Positions 26,767-38,097 of a DNA stretch of 64,000 bases are shown here, piece by piece (within the stretch, counting starts at the first letter, position 1; the number at the start of each line of letters is the position of its first letter). The position numbers and the translations under genes are program-made. The stretch is from assembly GCA_963711095.1 (NCBI GenBank), contig CAVQCX010000038.1:186001-250000 (forward strand), in the 5' to 3' direction. A model generated the notes under the pieces. The model worked only from the letters and a program-made list of their open reading frames with translations. It was not told the origin of the DNA and searched no databases. Source of the stretch: CAVQCX01 sp963711095. Lineage in GTDB: Bacteria; Pseudomonadota; Gammaproteobacteria; Chromatiales; Chromatiaceae.

Positions 26767-27942
26767 ATGTTTGAACTGATGGATGCTTACAGCCAGAACG
26801 CGGTCATCAAGGTCGTCGGCGTGGGCGGCGGCGGCGGCAACGCCGTAAACCACATGCTGAGCGGCAATATCGAGGGCGTGGAGTTCATCTGCGCCAATAC
26901 CGATGCCCAGGCATTGAAGAGCAGCGCGGTGAAGACCGTGCTACAGCTCGGCTCCAATATCACCAAAGGTCTCGGGGCAGGGGCGAACCCCGAGATCGGG
27001 CGTAGCGCCGCCATGGAGGACCGCGACCGTATCGAGGAGGCCCTGGAAGGTGCGGACATGGTCTTCATCACCGCCGGCATGGGCGGCGGCACCGGGACCG
27101 GGGCGGCTCCGGTGGTGGCGGAGGTCGCCAAGGACCTCGGTATACTCACGGTGGCCGTGGTGACCAAGCCCTTCCCGTTCGAGGGTACCAAGCGCATGCA
27201 GGTAGCCGAGCGAGGCATCGCCGACCTTGGCCAGTTCGTCGACTCCCTGATCACCATCCCCAACGAGAAGCTGCTGCAGGTGCTGGGCAAGGGTATCTCG
27301 CTGCTCGAGGCGTTCAAGTGTGCCAACAACGTGCTCTACAACGCGGTTCAGGGCATCGCCGAGCTGATCACGCGCCCAGGTCTGATCAACGTGGACTTTG
27401 CCGACGTGCGCACCGTGATGTCGGAGATGGGGGTGGCCATGATGGGCTCCGGCTCCGCCAAAGGCGAGACCCGTGCGCGGGAAGCCGCGGAGCAGGCCAT
27501 CCACAGCCCCCTGCTGGAGGACGTCAACTTGTCGGGGGCCAAGGGGATACTGGTGAACATCACGGCCGGGCTGGACATGTCCATCGGCGAGTTCGACGAG
27601 GTCGGCAACACGGTCAAGGAGTTTGCCTGCGAGGACGCGACGGTGGTGGTGGGCACGGTCATCGATCCGGAGATGCGCGAGGACCTGCGGGTCACGGTGG
27701 TTGCCACCGGGCTCGGCCCGCTTCGCGCGGCCAGGCCGCGCCCCGAGGAGTCCGAGGCCAAGCCGGTGCGTCTGGTCAGCAGCGACATCGTCGAGCCGGC
27801 CGCGGTGGACTACAACGACATGGACCGGCCCACGGTGATGCGCCGGGACCGCAAGCCGGCGAAGCCCTTCGGGCAGTTGCCGAAGGACCAGGACATGGAC
27901 TACCTGGACATCCCGGCGTTCCTGCGCCGACAGGCCGACTGA
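26767..27942 (+). CDS. ftsZ: Cell division tubulin FtsZ
   Basis: FtsZ polymerises with GTP to form the Z-ring. The 391-residue protein has VVGVGGGGGNAVNHM, the tubulin signature GGGTGTG near residue 105, VTKPFPFEGTKRM and the T7 loop NVDFADVRTVM. A flexible linker leads to the C-terminal peptide DYLDIPAFLRRQAD, which binds FtsA and other partners such as ZapD, also encoded in this window. ATG 26767 follows GTGGAGGA; the leader from ftsA is 66 bases. Confidence 0.97.
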   Translation: MFELMDAYSQNAVIKVVGVGGGGGNAVNHMLSGNIEGVEFICANTDAQALKSSAVKTVLQLGSNITKGLGAGANPEIGRSAAMEDRDRIEEALEGADMVFITAGMGGGTGTGAAPVVAEVAKDLGILTVAVVTKPFPFEGTKRMQVAERGIADLGQFVDSLITIPNEKLLQVLGKGISLLEAFKCANNVLYNAVQGIAELITRPGLINVDFADVRTVMSEMGVAMMGSGSAKGETRAREAAEQAIHSPLLEDVNLSGAKGILVNITAGLDMSIGEFDEVGNTVKEFACEDATVVVGTVIDPEMREDLRVTVVATGLGPLRAARPRPEESEAKPVRLVSSDIVEPAAVDYNDMDRPTVMRRDRKPAKPFGQLPKDQDMDYLDIPAFLRRQAD

Positions 27943-28001
27943 GCCCGGTGGGACCGGCGTATATGCGGGGCTCTGTGGTACGAAGTTTGCTTGGCGTTTC
28001 G

Positions 28002-28028
28002 GCGGGGCTGGTCGGCCTGTTGCCCCGC
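28002..28028 (+). terminator. Hairpin between ftsZ and lpxC
   Basis: GCGGGGC (28002-28008) pairs perfectly with GCCCCGC (28022-28028) across a 13-base loop. There is no U-run, so it may be a weak terminator or attenuator between ftsZ and lpxC rather than a full stop. Confidence 0.4.
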
Positions 28029-28033
28029 TAGAT

Positions 28034-28042
28034 TGGTATATT
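28034..28042 (+). promoter_or_regulatory. Candidate extended -10 promoter of lpxC
   Basis: TGG-TATATT lies just after the ftsZ-lpxC hairpin and about 70 bases before the lpxC start. No good -35 accompanies it. The same nine-base word occurs, on the other strand, before prk. Confidence 0.4.
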
Positions 28043-28110
28043 ACCGTGCCTTATGGTACGATCCGCGCGGGTTTTCGGCCGGCCGCGATCTGACGGGGGC
28101 GATGCATAAA

Positions 28111-29022
28111 ATGATACGCCAGCGCACGCTGAAGAACATCATAAGGGCCACGGGGGTCGGCCTCCACACGGGTGAGAAGGTGTATCTCACGCTGCGTCCC
28201 GCCGCACCCGATACCGGGATCGTGTTCCGGCGGGTGGACCTGCCGAATCCCGTGGAGATCAAGGCCAGCCCTGAGCACGTGGGGGATACGCGTCTCTCCA
28301 CCACCCTGGTCAACGGCAGCGTGAAGATCTCCACGGTCGAGCATCTGCTGTCCGCTCTGGCCGGCCTGGGCATAGACAACGCCTATGTCGATGTCAGCGC
28401 ACCCGAGGTGCCGATCATGGACGGCAGCGCCGGTCCGTTCGTGTTTCTGATCCAGTCGGCCGGTGTCGAAGAACAGAACGCGGCGAAGAAGTTCATCCGT
28501 ATCAAGCGCAAGGTGGTGGTGGAGGACGGGGACAAGCGCGCCTGTTTCGAGCCGTTCGACGGCTTCAAGGTGTCTTTCGCCATCGACTTTGACCATCCCG
28601 CCTTCACCGAGCGGACCCAGTACGCCTCGATCGATTTCTCCTCGACCTCGTTCGTGCGGGAGGTCAGCCGGGCCCGCACCTTCGGCTTTCTTCGGGACCT
28701 GGAGATGCTGCGAGAGCGCAAGCTGGCTTTGGGCGGCAGCCTCGACAACGCGATCGTGGTCGATGACTATCGCATCCTCAACGAGGACGGGCTGCGCTAC
28801 GAGGACGAGTTCGTCAAGCACAAGATTTTGGACGCCATCGGCGACCTGTATCTGCTGGGGCGCAGCCTGGTCGGCTCGTTCAGCGGCTACAAGTCCGGGC
28901 ATGCCCTGAACAACCGGCTGCTCAAGGCGCTGCTGGCTGACAAGCAGGCCTGGGAAGAAGTGACGTTCCGGGACGGGGATCGGGTGCCAATCTCCTACAT
29001 GACGCCTGTCCAAGCGAGCTGA
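28111..29022 (+). CDS. lpxC: UDP-3-O-acyl-N-acetylglucosamine deacetylase LpxC
   Basis: LpxC is the zinc enzyme of the committed step of lipid A synthesis. The 303-residue protein starts MIRQRTLKNIIRATGVGLHTG, and has STVEHLLSALAGLGIDNA with a zinc His, IMDGSAGPFVFLI, DFDHPAF, and HKILDAIGDLYLLG with the second His and Asp. GGKSGHALN near the end closes the site. ATG 28111 matches the family start; ATG 28102 (three residues longer) is also behind GACGGGGGCG. Confidence 0.96.
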   Translation: MIRQRTLKNIIRATGVGLHTGEKVYLTLRPAAPDTGIVFRRVDLPNPVEIKASPEHVGDTRLSTTLVNGSVKISTVEHLLSALAGLGIDNAYVDVSAPEVPIMDGSAGPFVFLIQSAGVEEQNAAKKFIRIKRKVVVEDGDKRACFEPFDGFKVSFAIDFDHPAFTERTQYASIDFSSTSFVREVSRARTFGFLRDLEMLRERKLALGGSLDNAIVVDDYRILNEDGLRYEDEFVKHKILDAIGDLYLLGRSLVGSFSGYKSGHALNNRLLKALLADKQAWEEVTFRDGDRVPISYMTPVQAS

Positions 29023-29057
29023 CCCGGGCGAGGTGCCCGCAGCGACCTGACGAAAGA

Positions 29058-29492
29058 TCAGCTGCCCCGCCGCGCGAGCCGCTTGAGGGCTTCGCGAAGC
29101 GCGGGATCGCCGATTTCCTCAGCGACTTGCGCCAGCAGGTCGGCGTTGGCTGAGGACAGGGCCGGCCGTGGCCGCGCCCTTTTCGCGGGCGGATCCGCGG
29201 CGATCAGGACCCGCACGCTGGCGTCCCTGGCCGCAAATCCGGCCCTGCTGAGAGCGGCGACCAGACTCGGCGCCAGGAACCGCAACCGGCTGCCCCAGAC
29301 CGGGGAGTCGGCGAACAGGACGAGCCGATCGCCGGACAGGCCGGCCGCGACGCAGTGGCTGTCGAGCGGGGACGGCAGTGCCTTCCTCACCCGCGCCAGC
29401 AGCGCTTGGCGCCAGCGTAGCGAGCGTTGCAGGGGCTCCAGTCCTGGACTGCGATCGAGGATGTCGGCCAGGGGGGAGGGGCGAAATGGCAT
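29058..29492 (-). CDS. DUF721 protein (DciA-like, putative helicase loader)
   Basis: The 144-residue protein starts MPFRPSPLADILDRSPGL and has RLVLFADSPVWGSRLRFLAPSL, the DUF721 core. DciA proteins of this family bind the replicative helicase DnaB in bacteria without DnaC, but identification here rests on the domain and on position between lpxC and the M23/secA pair, as in Pseudomonas. A variable helical C-terminus ends ALREALKRLARRGS. It is convergent with lpxC and divergent from the M23 gene. Confidence 0.8.
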   Translation of the reverse strand: MPFRPSPLADILDRSPGLEPLQRSLRWRQALLARVRKALPSPLDSHCVAAGLSGDRLVLFADSPVWGSRLRFLAPSLVAALSRAGFAARDASVRVLIAADPPAKRARPRPALSSANADLLAQVAEEIGDPALREALKRLARRGS

Positions 29493-29540
29493 GACCGCTC
29501 TTGCACCGGGAATTTCGGGGAACTGGAGAAAACAGACGCT

Positions 29541-30456
29541 ATGAACGTACTGCTGGTCACGAAATTCTGCAACCGATCGGGTAATGTCGAGCTTCTGCGT
29601 CACCAAGCTCGCCGCCGGTTTCGTCGTCATCCTGGCCTTGGCCGTCGGCGCCAGCTTCTGGGGCGGGTACCGGATGGCCCAGCTCGGGGCCGGTCCGGGG
29701 GCCGAAGCGCAATCCATTGCCCTGCAGGTCGAGCGCCAGACGCGCGAGCTGGACGAGGCGCGGGCCAAGACCCAGGCCCATTTCGATGCCCTGGCATTGC
29801 GCCTGGGTGAGATGCAGGCCCGGGTGATGCGCCTGGATGCCCTGGGACAGCGACTGACCGAGATGGGCAAGCTCGATCCCGGCGAATTCGATTTCGACCA
29901 TGTACCGCCCCAAGGGGGGCTGGAGTCACCGCAAGCCGTCTCTGAGACACCCTCGGAGCTGGTTGCGGACATGCGAGGCTTCACCCGGCTGCTCGATGAC
30001 CGCGAGCGTAAGCTCCAGCTGCTGCAGCAGCTGCTGATGACGCGCAAGCTCAGCGAGGAGGTGCGCCCCACGGGCACGCCGGTCAGGCACGGCTGGCTGT
30101 CTTCCGGCTTCGGCACGCGCACCGATCCGTTCACCGGCAAGAAGGCGTTCCACGAGGGCCTGGATTTCGCGGCCAAGCCCGGGTCTGCAGTGCTTGCCGT
30201 GGCCGCCGGTGTGGTGACCTGGGTGGGCGAGGAGGGCGGCTACGGCAACATGATCGAGATCGACCACGGAGATGGCTACGTCAGCCGCTACGGCCACAAC
30301 AAGGCGATCCTGGTCAAGCCCGGGGATACGGTGTCCAAGGGCCAGGCCATCGCGTTGATCGGCTCCACCGGGCGCTCGACCGGTCCCCACGTGCACCTGG
30401 AGCTGGTGCGCAACGGTAAGAAGATCGACCCATCTAAGTACGTGGCTGTGAATTGA
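29541..30456 (+). CDS. M23-family murein peptidase (LytM domain), probable frameshift near the start
   Basis: A membrane-anchored peptidase cutting peptidoglycan peptides, or an activator of amidases. The C-terminal LytM domain has HEGLDFAAKPGSAVLAVAAG, YGNMIEIDHGDGYVSRYGH and HVHLELVRNG with zinc-binding His/Asp. Before it are a membrane span and a coiled coil. The frame from ATG 29584 contains all this. An upstream ATG 29541 gives MNVLLVTKFCNRSGNVEL, a typical family start, joining the main frame if one base is removed from GAGCTTC at 29589-29595. Corrected length is 304 residues. Position before secA is usual in gammaproteobacteria. Confidence 0.85.
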
Positions 30457-30476
30457 TCGCACCGATTCGGTGCGAT
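30456..30476 (+). terminator. Perfect palindrome after the M23 gene
   Basis: ATCGCACCGA and TCGGTGCGAT are complete complements around a single T, starting on the last base of the M23 stop codon. No U-run follows, so termination is plausible but not certain. Confidence 0.5.
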
Positions 30477-30514
30477 TCGGCCAGGCGTTGTCGCCTGCGG
30501 GTGGCCGCGTGGGT

Positions 30515-30543
30515 TTGAATTCCCTGAGAGCAGGACGTATTTA
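30515..30543 (+). promoter_or_regulatory. Candidate sigma-70 promoter of secA
   Basis: TTGAAT (30515-30520) and TATTTA (30538-30543) are separated by 17 bases, 54 bases before the secA ATG. The palindrome after M23 lies just upstream, so secA can be transcribed separately. Confidence 0.6.
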
Positions 30544-30596
30544 CGGTATCATCCGCACTCCTCTTTATCTGCGCCAGGCGCGCCTGAATTTAGTCG

Positions 30597-33411
<2,815 letters not shown>

Positions 33412-33423
33412 CCTGAGCCGGCA

Positions 33424-34632
33424 ATGAGCGGGCAGCTGGAATTCCTTCCGGTCGCCGGTGTGCGTCTCGGCACGGCGCGGGCGGGTATCAAGTACCCGGA
33501 CCGCGACGACCTGGTCGCCATCGAGATCCCCGATGACGGTGTCTGCGCGGCGGTGTTCACGCGTAACGCCTTCTGCGCCGCGCCGGTCCTGGTGGCCCGC
33601 GAGCACCTCGCCGCGGGAGCGCCGCGCTACCTGCTGATCAACTCCGGCAATGCCAATGCGGGCACCGGTGCGCCCGGTCTGCGCGATGCCCGGGAGACCT
33701 GCCGGTTTCTGGCGGCTGCAGCGGGCTGCGCGCTGCAGCAGGTCCTGCCATTCTCCACCGGGGTGATCGGGGAGCCCCTGCCCACCGCCAAGATCATCGC
33801 GGCGCTGCCTCAGCTCCTGGAGTCCCTTGATGAGTCCCACTGGGCAGTCGCGGCTCGGGCGATCATGACCACCGATACTGTCCCGAAGCTGGTCTCCCGC
33901 CAGTACGAGCTGGGTGGCCGGGCGGTGACGGTGACCGGTATGGCCAAGGGCGCCGGGATGATCTGTCCGGACATGGCCACCATGCTGGCTTATCTGGCGA
34001 CCGATGCCCGTGTCACCCGCAGCCAGATCCAGGCGTGTCTGGAGCAGTCGGTCGCGCCCTCGTTCAACGCGATCAGTGTCGACGGCGACACCTCGACCAA
34101 CGACGCCTGCGTGCTGATCGCCTCGGGCCGTAGCGACACGCCCTTGATTGACGACCGTGCCAGTGAGGCGTTCCACGCCCTCGCCGGGGCGGTGACCGAA
34201 GTCTGCATGGAGCTGGCCCGGGCGATCGTGCGCGACGGTGAGGGGGCGACCAAGCTGGTCGAGATCCAGGTCGAGGAGGCCGCGGATGTGCAGGAGGCCC
34301 GGCGCGTCGCTTACACCATCGCCCATTCCCCACTCGTCAAGACCGCACTGTTCGCATCCGATCCCAACTGGGGGCGCATTCTGGCGGCAGTCGGGCGCTC
34401 CGGACTCGGCGGGCTGGACATCGGCGGGGTAAGGATCTGGCTCGGCGGGGTCTGCATCGTCAGCGGTGGGGCGCGCAGCGACGCATATACCGAGGCGGCC
34501 GGCAGGGCGGTGATGGCGCGCCCCGAGATCCCGATCCGCGTGGTCCTGGGCCGCGGCCGGGCCTCGACGAGCCTGCTCACCTGCGATCTTTCCTACGAGT
34601 ACGTGCGCATCAATGCGGAGTACCGCACCTAA
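33424..34632 (+). CDS. argJ: Bifunctional ornithine acetyltransferase / N-acetylglutamate synthase ArgJ
   Basis: ArgJ transfers acetyl from N-acetylornithine to glutamate, recycling the acetyl group in arginine synthesis. The 402-residue precursor has LINSGNANAGTG, PFSTGVIGEPLP, GMAKGAGMICPDMATML, where Thr186 is the self-cleavage nucleophile, DGDTSTNDAC and DPNWGRILAAVGRSG. The window also encodes argA (acetylglutamate synthase) and argE (acetylornithine deacetylase), so both the cyclic and linear routes appear present. It overlaps the MutT-ThiE gene by 20 bases. Confidence 0.95.
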   Translation: MSGQLEFLPVAGVRLGTARAGIKYPDRDDLVAIEIPDDGVCAAVFTRNAFCAAPVLVAREHLAAGAPRYLLINSGNANAGTGAPGLRDARETCRFLAAAAGCALQQVLPFSTGVIGEPLPTAKIIAALPQLLESLDESHWAVAARAIMTTDTVPKLVSRQYELGGRAVTVTGMAKGAGMICPDMATMLAYLATDARVTRSQIQACLEQSVAPSFNAISVDGDTSTNDACVLIASGRSDTPLIDDRASEAFHALAGAVTEVCMELARAIVRDGEGATKLVEIQVEEAADVQEARRVAYTIAHSPLVKTALFASDPNWGRILAAVGRSGLGGLDIGGVRIWLGGVCIVSGGARSDAYTEAAGRAVMARPEIPIRVVLGRGRASTSLLTCDLSYEYVRINAEYRT

Positions 34633-35587
34633 GACCGCCGAGCGCGAACGCCCGGTCCGGGTTGCTGTGGCGGTGATCCGCGATCCCCAGGGCCGGGTGC
34701 TGCTCAGCCGCCGTCCCGATCAGGTCCACCAAGGGGGGCTCTGGGAGTTTCCCGGAGGGAAGCTGGAGGCGGGCGAGACACCGGCCCAGGCCCTTCAGCG
34801 GGAGATTCGCGAGGAGCTCGGGCTGGAGGTGTGCGGCCACCGGCCGCTGATCAGCATCTGCCACGCCTATGCCGAGCGGCGTGTGCTGCTCGATGTGCAT
34901 CTGGTCACCGACTATGCGGGTGTCGCACGGGGACTGGAGGGGCAACCGCTTGCCTGGGTCCTGCCGGAGGCCCTGGACTTGTACCCGCTGCCGGCGGCGG
35001 ATCGGCCCATCGTCAGCGCCCTGCGTTTGCCGGACCGCTATCTGATCACGCCCCCGCATGCCCTGGACAGGGGGTGGCTGCCGGCTGCGCTGGCTCGGGC
35101 GGTGGAGGCCGGCGCGCGCCTGGTCCAGCTGCGCGTGAAGTGCGAGGCGCGACGGCTGCACGCGCCCGAGGTCCGCGAAGCGATCCGGCTCTGCAGGGAG
35201 CGCGGAGGGCGCCTGCTGGTCAATGCCACGCCGGAGCTCGCCACGGCACTCGCGGCGGACGGCGTTCATCTGAGCAGTCGCCGTTTGATGTCCCTGGACA
35301 GCCGCCCCCTGGGCCCGGAATTTCTGGTTGCCGCCTCCTGCCACAACGCCGCGGAGCTGCGCCGGGCCGAGCGGTTGGGGGTGGACTTCGCGGTGCTCTC
35401 TCCGGTGCTGGCTACAGCAAGTCACCCGCAGGCGAGACCTTTGGGCTGGGCCCGGTTTGCGGAGCTGGTGGCCGCAGCGCGAATTCCGGTGTACGCGCTG
35501 GGCGGCATGCACCCGGCGGTGCTGGAGCAGGCCTGGGGCGCCGGCGCCCAGGGCATCGCCGGTATAAGCACGCTTTGGCCGGGCTAG
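34613..35587 (+). CDS. mutT: MutT Nudix hydrolase fused to a ThiE/TenI-type domain
   Basis: The N-terminal domain (about residues 1-140) is a Nudix hydrolase with QGGLWEFPGGKLEAGETP and REIREELGLEV, the full Nudix box; it should clear 8-oxo-dGTP. After the linker YPLPAADRPIVSALRLP, the C-terminal domain (about 145-324) is a TIM barrel like thiamine-phosphate synthase/TenI, with ARLVQLRVK, LLVNATPELATALAADGVHL, FAVLSPVLATASHP and YALGGMHPA. This fusion is widespread in gammaproteobacteria; the role of the second half is not established. It begins inside argJ. Confidence 0.92.
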   Translation: MRSTAPKTAERERPVRVAVAVIRDPQGRVLLSRRPDQVHQGGLWEFPGGKLEAGETPAQALQREIREELGLEVCGHRPLISICHAYAERRVLLDVHLVTDYAGVARGLEGQPLAWVLPEALDLYPLPAADRPIVSALRLPDRYLITPPHALDRGWLPAALARAVEAGARLVQLRVKCEARRLHAPEVREAIRLCRERGGRLLVNATPELATALAADGVHLSSRRLMSLDSRPLGPEFLVAASCHNAAELRRAERLGVDFAVLSPVLATASHPQARPLGWARFAELVAAARIPVYALGGMHPAVLEQAWGAGAQGIAGISTLWPG

Positions 35588-35652
35588 ACCGCGCTTCGGA
35601 CCGGGCGGCGGGCGCAGGTCGGGCAGGCCAGTGCCAGCGGCTCCGATATCAG
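35584..35652 (-). pseudogene. yacG: Remnant of yacG (zinc-finger DNA gyrase inhibitor)
   Basis: On the minus strand, directly after and overlapping the zapD stop, a frame reads SEPLALACPTCARRPVRS and then stops at TAG 35584-35586. SEP...CPxC is the start of YacG, which normally has about 65 residues, a second Cys pair and follows zapD in this neighbourhood. Here only about 21 codons remain, the second zinc half is gone, and no ATG, GTG or TTG precedes it. The stop overlaps the end of the convergent mutT gene, so a deletion that fused the two ends is likely. Confidence 0.45.
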
Positions 35653-36416
35653 ACCGCGCAACAGGCGAGCGTGAAGGGGACATCCTCCTGGCTCTGTATC
35701 GAGCGATCCGGCCCCTTGGGTGCCATGAACCTGATGCTGAAGCGATGTTTGCCGCCGCTGATCTCGGCGAACAGATCCAGCGCCGCGGGCACCGCAACGC
35801 GCACCAGATGCACCGGTGCCTGGGGGTCGAGACTCATCTGAAAGAAGCCCTGTGCCGCCGTCTCGCGACTGTTCTCCGCGCTGCCGCGAATCAGCGTCAA
35901 CAACAGCCGTATGGTCTTCTCGAGCGCCGAGAGCTGGTGCATCCAGTGCTGCAGATCCTCCAGGCGCTGGCTGTGTGGCCGTCCCAGCCAGAAATGGAAC
36001 TGCGGCAGATCGAAAGCACAGCTGCCCCCGGGGATTGGCGCCCGCTGCTGCACCGCCTTCAGCAGCTCATGGTCGCGCAGACCCTGGGCCAGGGTTCCGG
36101 CATGTCCGTTGAGCACTTCGCGGCACTGACCGAGCCGAGCGAGCACCTGGTCCAGGCGCTGGACGTCGATCCCCGGGCCGCGCGAGAACCGCCCGAATGT
36201 GGCCAGATGACGCTCAATGTCCTTGAGCAGATCCGTCTTGAGGTCCGTGCGGTTGACGATGCTGATGACGTCGAGGATGCTCCCGACGGCGGCCCGGCTG
36301 TTCCAGGGGTCCTTGATCGGCATATGAAAGGACGCCTGGTCGAACAGGTGCTCAAGGCGCAGCAAGGTCCGCGTCTTTTCAGTGACGGGGTGTTCGTAGA
36401 TGATCTGCTCGGGCAC
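35649..36416 (-). CDS. zapD: Cell division protein ZapD (YacF)
   Basis: ZapD crosslinks FtsZ filaments by binding the FtsZ C-terminal peptide. The 255-residue protein shows IIYEHPVTEKTRTLLRLEHL at the start, DLKTDLLKDIERH, QQRAPIPGGSCAFDLPQFHF and WLGRPHSQRLEDLQHWM, all family hallmarks. Start is GTG 36416 after a run of G acting as ribosome site. The gene lies between coaE and the yacG remnant, the usual coaE-zapD-yacG order. Confidence 0.95.
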   Translation of the reverse strand: MPEQIIYEHPVTEKTRTLLRLEHLFDQASFHMPIKDPWNSRAAVGSILDVISIVNRTDLKTDLLKDIERHLATFGRFSRGPGIDVQRLDQVLARLGQCREVLNGHAGTLAQGLRDHELLKAVQQRAPIPGGSCAFDLPQFHFWLGRPHSQRLEDLQHWMHQLSALEKTIRLLLTLIRGSAENSRETAAQGFFQMSLDPQAPVHLVRVAVPAALDLFAEISGGKHRFSIRFMAPKGPDRSIQSQEDVPFTLACCAV

Positions 36417-36515
36417 ATGCCCCCCGGGAAGTCTCGCTGGGGTGGTGATGGTGGCGACGGGCTAATGCATCAGCATTTTCTGGTACTTTACGGGGCGCCG
36501 CAAACGGCGTCCCGA

Positions 36516-37121
36516 TCAGCTCGCGGCGCATTGCGCCTTCGACAGATAGCTCGCGTGCAGTGTCTTGACCGTCGCGGCCAGCCGTTCCAGGTCCGCGCTG
36601 TTATCAATCACATCGTCCGCCGCGCTCAGGCGTTGCGCGCGGGTGCATTGGCTGCGCAGGATCGCGTGCACCTGCTCCGCGCTCACCCCATCGCGCTGGG
36701 AAGCCCGCTCGATCTGCAGCGTCTCGGGCACATCCACGACCAGCACCCGATCGACCAGGTCGGTCTGTCCGGTCTCGAGCAGCAGTGGCACGACAAGCAC
36801 GGCGTAGTCCCCCGCGAGCCCGGACAGGCGCCTGAGCATCTCCGCCCTGATCCGTGGGTGCAGGATCGACTGCAGGCGTTCTCGGGCCTGCGGATCCCGA
36901 AATATCCGTCGGCGCATGCTGGCCCGGTCGAGCCCGCCGCCCGGGTCCAGGATCGCATCTCCGAATTCGGCCGCCACAGCGCTCAAGCCTGCGGTGCCAG
37001 GCAGTACCAGCTCGCGGGCGATCAGATCGGCATCCAGCACAGGCACTCCCAGGGAAGCGAAGATCGCACCGACGGCCGATTTCCCGCTGCCGATACCGCC
37101 TGTCAGCCCCACCACCAGCAT
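36516..37121 (-). CDS. coaE: Dephospho-CoA kinase CoaE
   Basis: CoaE performs the last step of coenzyme A synthesis, phosphorylating the 3' hydroxyl of dephospho-CoA. The 201-residue P-loop kinase has VGLTGGIGSGKSAV (residues 4-17), VPVLDADLIARELV, ILHPRIRAEM, VVPLLLETG and VVDVPETLQIERASQRDG. It lies six bases after pilD. A G/C-rich hairpin at 36494-36515 abuts its stop but lacks a U-run. Confidence 0.96.
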   Translation of the reverse strand: MLVVGLTGGIGSGKSAVGAIFASLGVPVLDADLIARELVLPGTAGLSAVAAEFGDAILDPGGGLDRASMRRRIFRDPQARERLQSILHPRIRAEMLRRLSGLAGDYAVLVVPLLLETGQTDLVDRVLVVDVPETLQIERASQRDGVSAEQVHAILRSQCTRAQRLSAADDVIDNSADLERLAATVKTLHASYLSKAQCAAS

Positions 37122-37127
37122 GGCGCC

Positions 37128-38006
37128 TCAGGCGAGTCCGCTCCAGCGCAGATAGGTCTGGTTGACCACGTCTCCCCATAGTAGCGCGATCCAGCCCGCG
37201 GCGGCGAGATAGGGGCCGAAAGGTATGGGCTGTCGGCGGTCCTGCCCACGCAGCAGGACCATGCCGATGCCGGAGAGGGCGCCGACCAGGGTCGAGATCA
37301 GCAGGATCTGTGGCAGGTACTGCCAGCCGAGCCAGGCCCCGAATGCTGCGAGCAGCTTGAAGTCGCCGTGCCCCATGCCTTCCTTGCCGGTCAGCAGGCG
37401 GAACCCGTGAAACACCACCCAGAGGCTCAAGTAACCGGTTGCTGCGCCCAGAATCGCGGAGCGGGGGTCCGTGAACAAGGGCCCGAGGCTGAGCAGCAGG
37501 CCGGCCCACACCAGGGGCAGGGTGACGATATCGGGCAGCAGCTGGTGCTCGAGGTCGACAAGGGTCAGGGCGATGAGGGTCCAGGTCATACCCAGACCGG
37601 CGAGGCCGGCCCAGCCGGGACCGAGCTGGGCGATGACGACCAGTGACAACAGGCTGGTGAGCGCCTCCACGGTTGGGTAGCGCAACGAGATTCGGGCGCC
37701 GCACCCGGAACAGCGTCCGCGCAGCCAGAGGTAGCTGAGGATCGGGACGTTCTCGGTCGCCCGGATGCGATGGCCGCAATGGGGGCAGTGCGACGACGGA
37801 AACAGCAGGTCATAGCGCTCGGCGGCCGATGCCGGCCCCGGGTCGCCGTCGAGCAGCTCGGCGCACTGGCTGCGCCAGCCGCGCTCGAGCATCCGGGGCA
37901 GTCTGTGCGCCACGACATTGAGAAAGCTGCCCACCGCGAGGCCGATTACGGCGGCCGCCGCGAGGGTCAGGGTGGGGTGCTGCGTGAACAGGTCGACCGG
38001 GGACAT
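37128..38006 (-). CDS. pilD: Prepilin peptidase / N-methyltransferase PilD
   Basis: PilD cuts the leader from type IV prepilins and methylates the new N-terminus. The 292-residue inner-membrane protein has the N-terminal loop with two Cys pairs (CPHCGH and CSGCGA), the catalytic Asp in LTLVDLEHQLLPD and the second Asp in GKEGMGHGDFKLLAA. Seven to eight spans are visible. ATG 38004-38006 is chosen because SPVDLFTQHP follows, while the longer frame is cysteine-rich low-quality sequence. It is 91 bases from pilC. Confidence 0.95.
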   Translation of the reverse strand: MSPVDLFTQHPTLTLAAAAVIGLAVGSFLNVVAHRLPRMLERGWRSQCAELLDGDPGPASAAERYDLLFPSSHCPHCGHRIRATENVPILSYLWLRGRCSGCGARISLRYPTVEALTSLLSLVVIAQLGPGWAGLAGLGMTWTLIALTLVDLEHQLLPDIVTLPLVWAGLLLSLGPLFTDPRSAILGAATGYLSLWVVFHGFRLLTGKEGMGHGDFKLLAAFGAWLGWQYLPQILLISTLVGALSGIGMVLLRGQDRRQPIPFGPYLAAAGWIALLWGDVVNQTYLRWSGLA

Positions 38007-38097
38007 GGAGCAAGCTCTGAAAGGAATGCAACAACAGCCGGCAGGCACCAGCATTCTCCGGGCGGTGGGTGCACCGCCCAGAGAATGGTGACAGCGG

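Noticed and set aside
24781..26853. Long open frame antisense to ftsQ-ftsA-ftsZ
   Set aside because: It follows codon-position complementarity of the sense genes and has no recognisable motif; ftsQ, ftsA and ftsZ are intact on the plus strand.
29584..29586. ATG 29584 as the true start of the M23 gene
   Set aside because: It lacks a ribosome site, and the upstream frame from 29541 supplies the family-typical first residues, so I favour 29541 with a one-base error.
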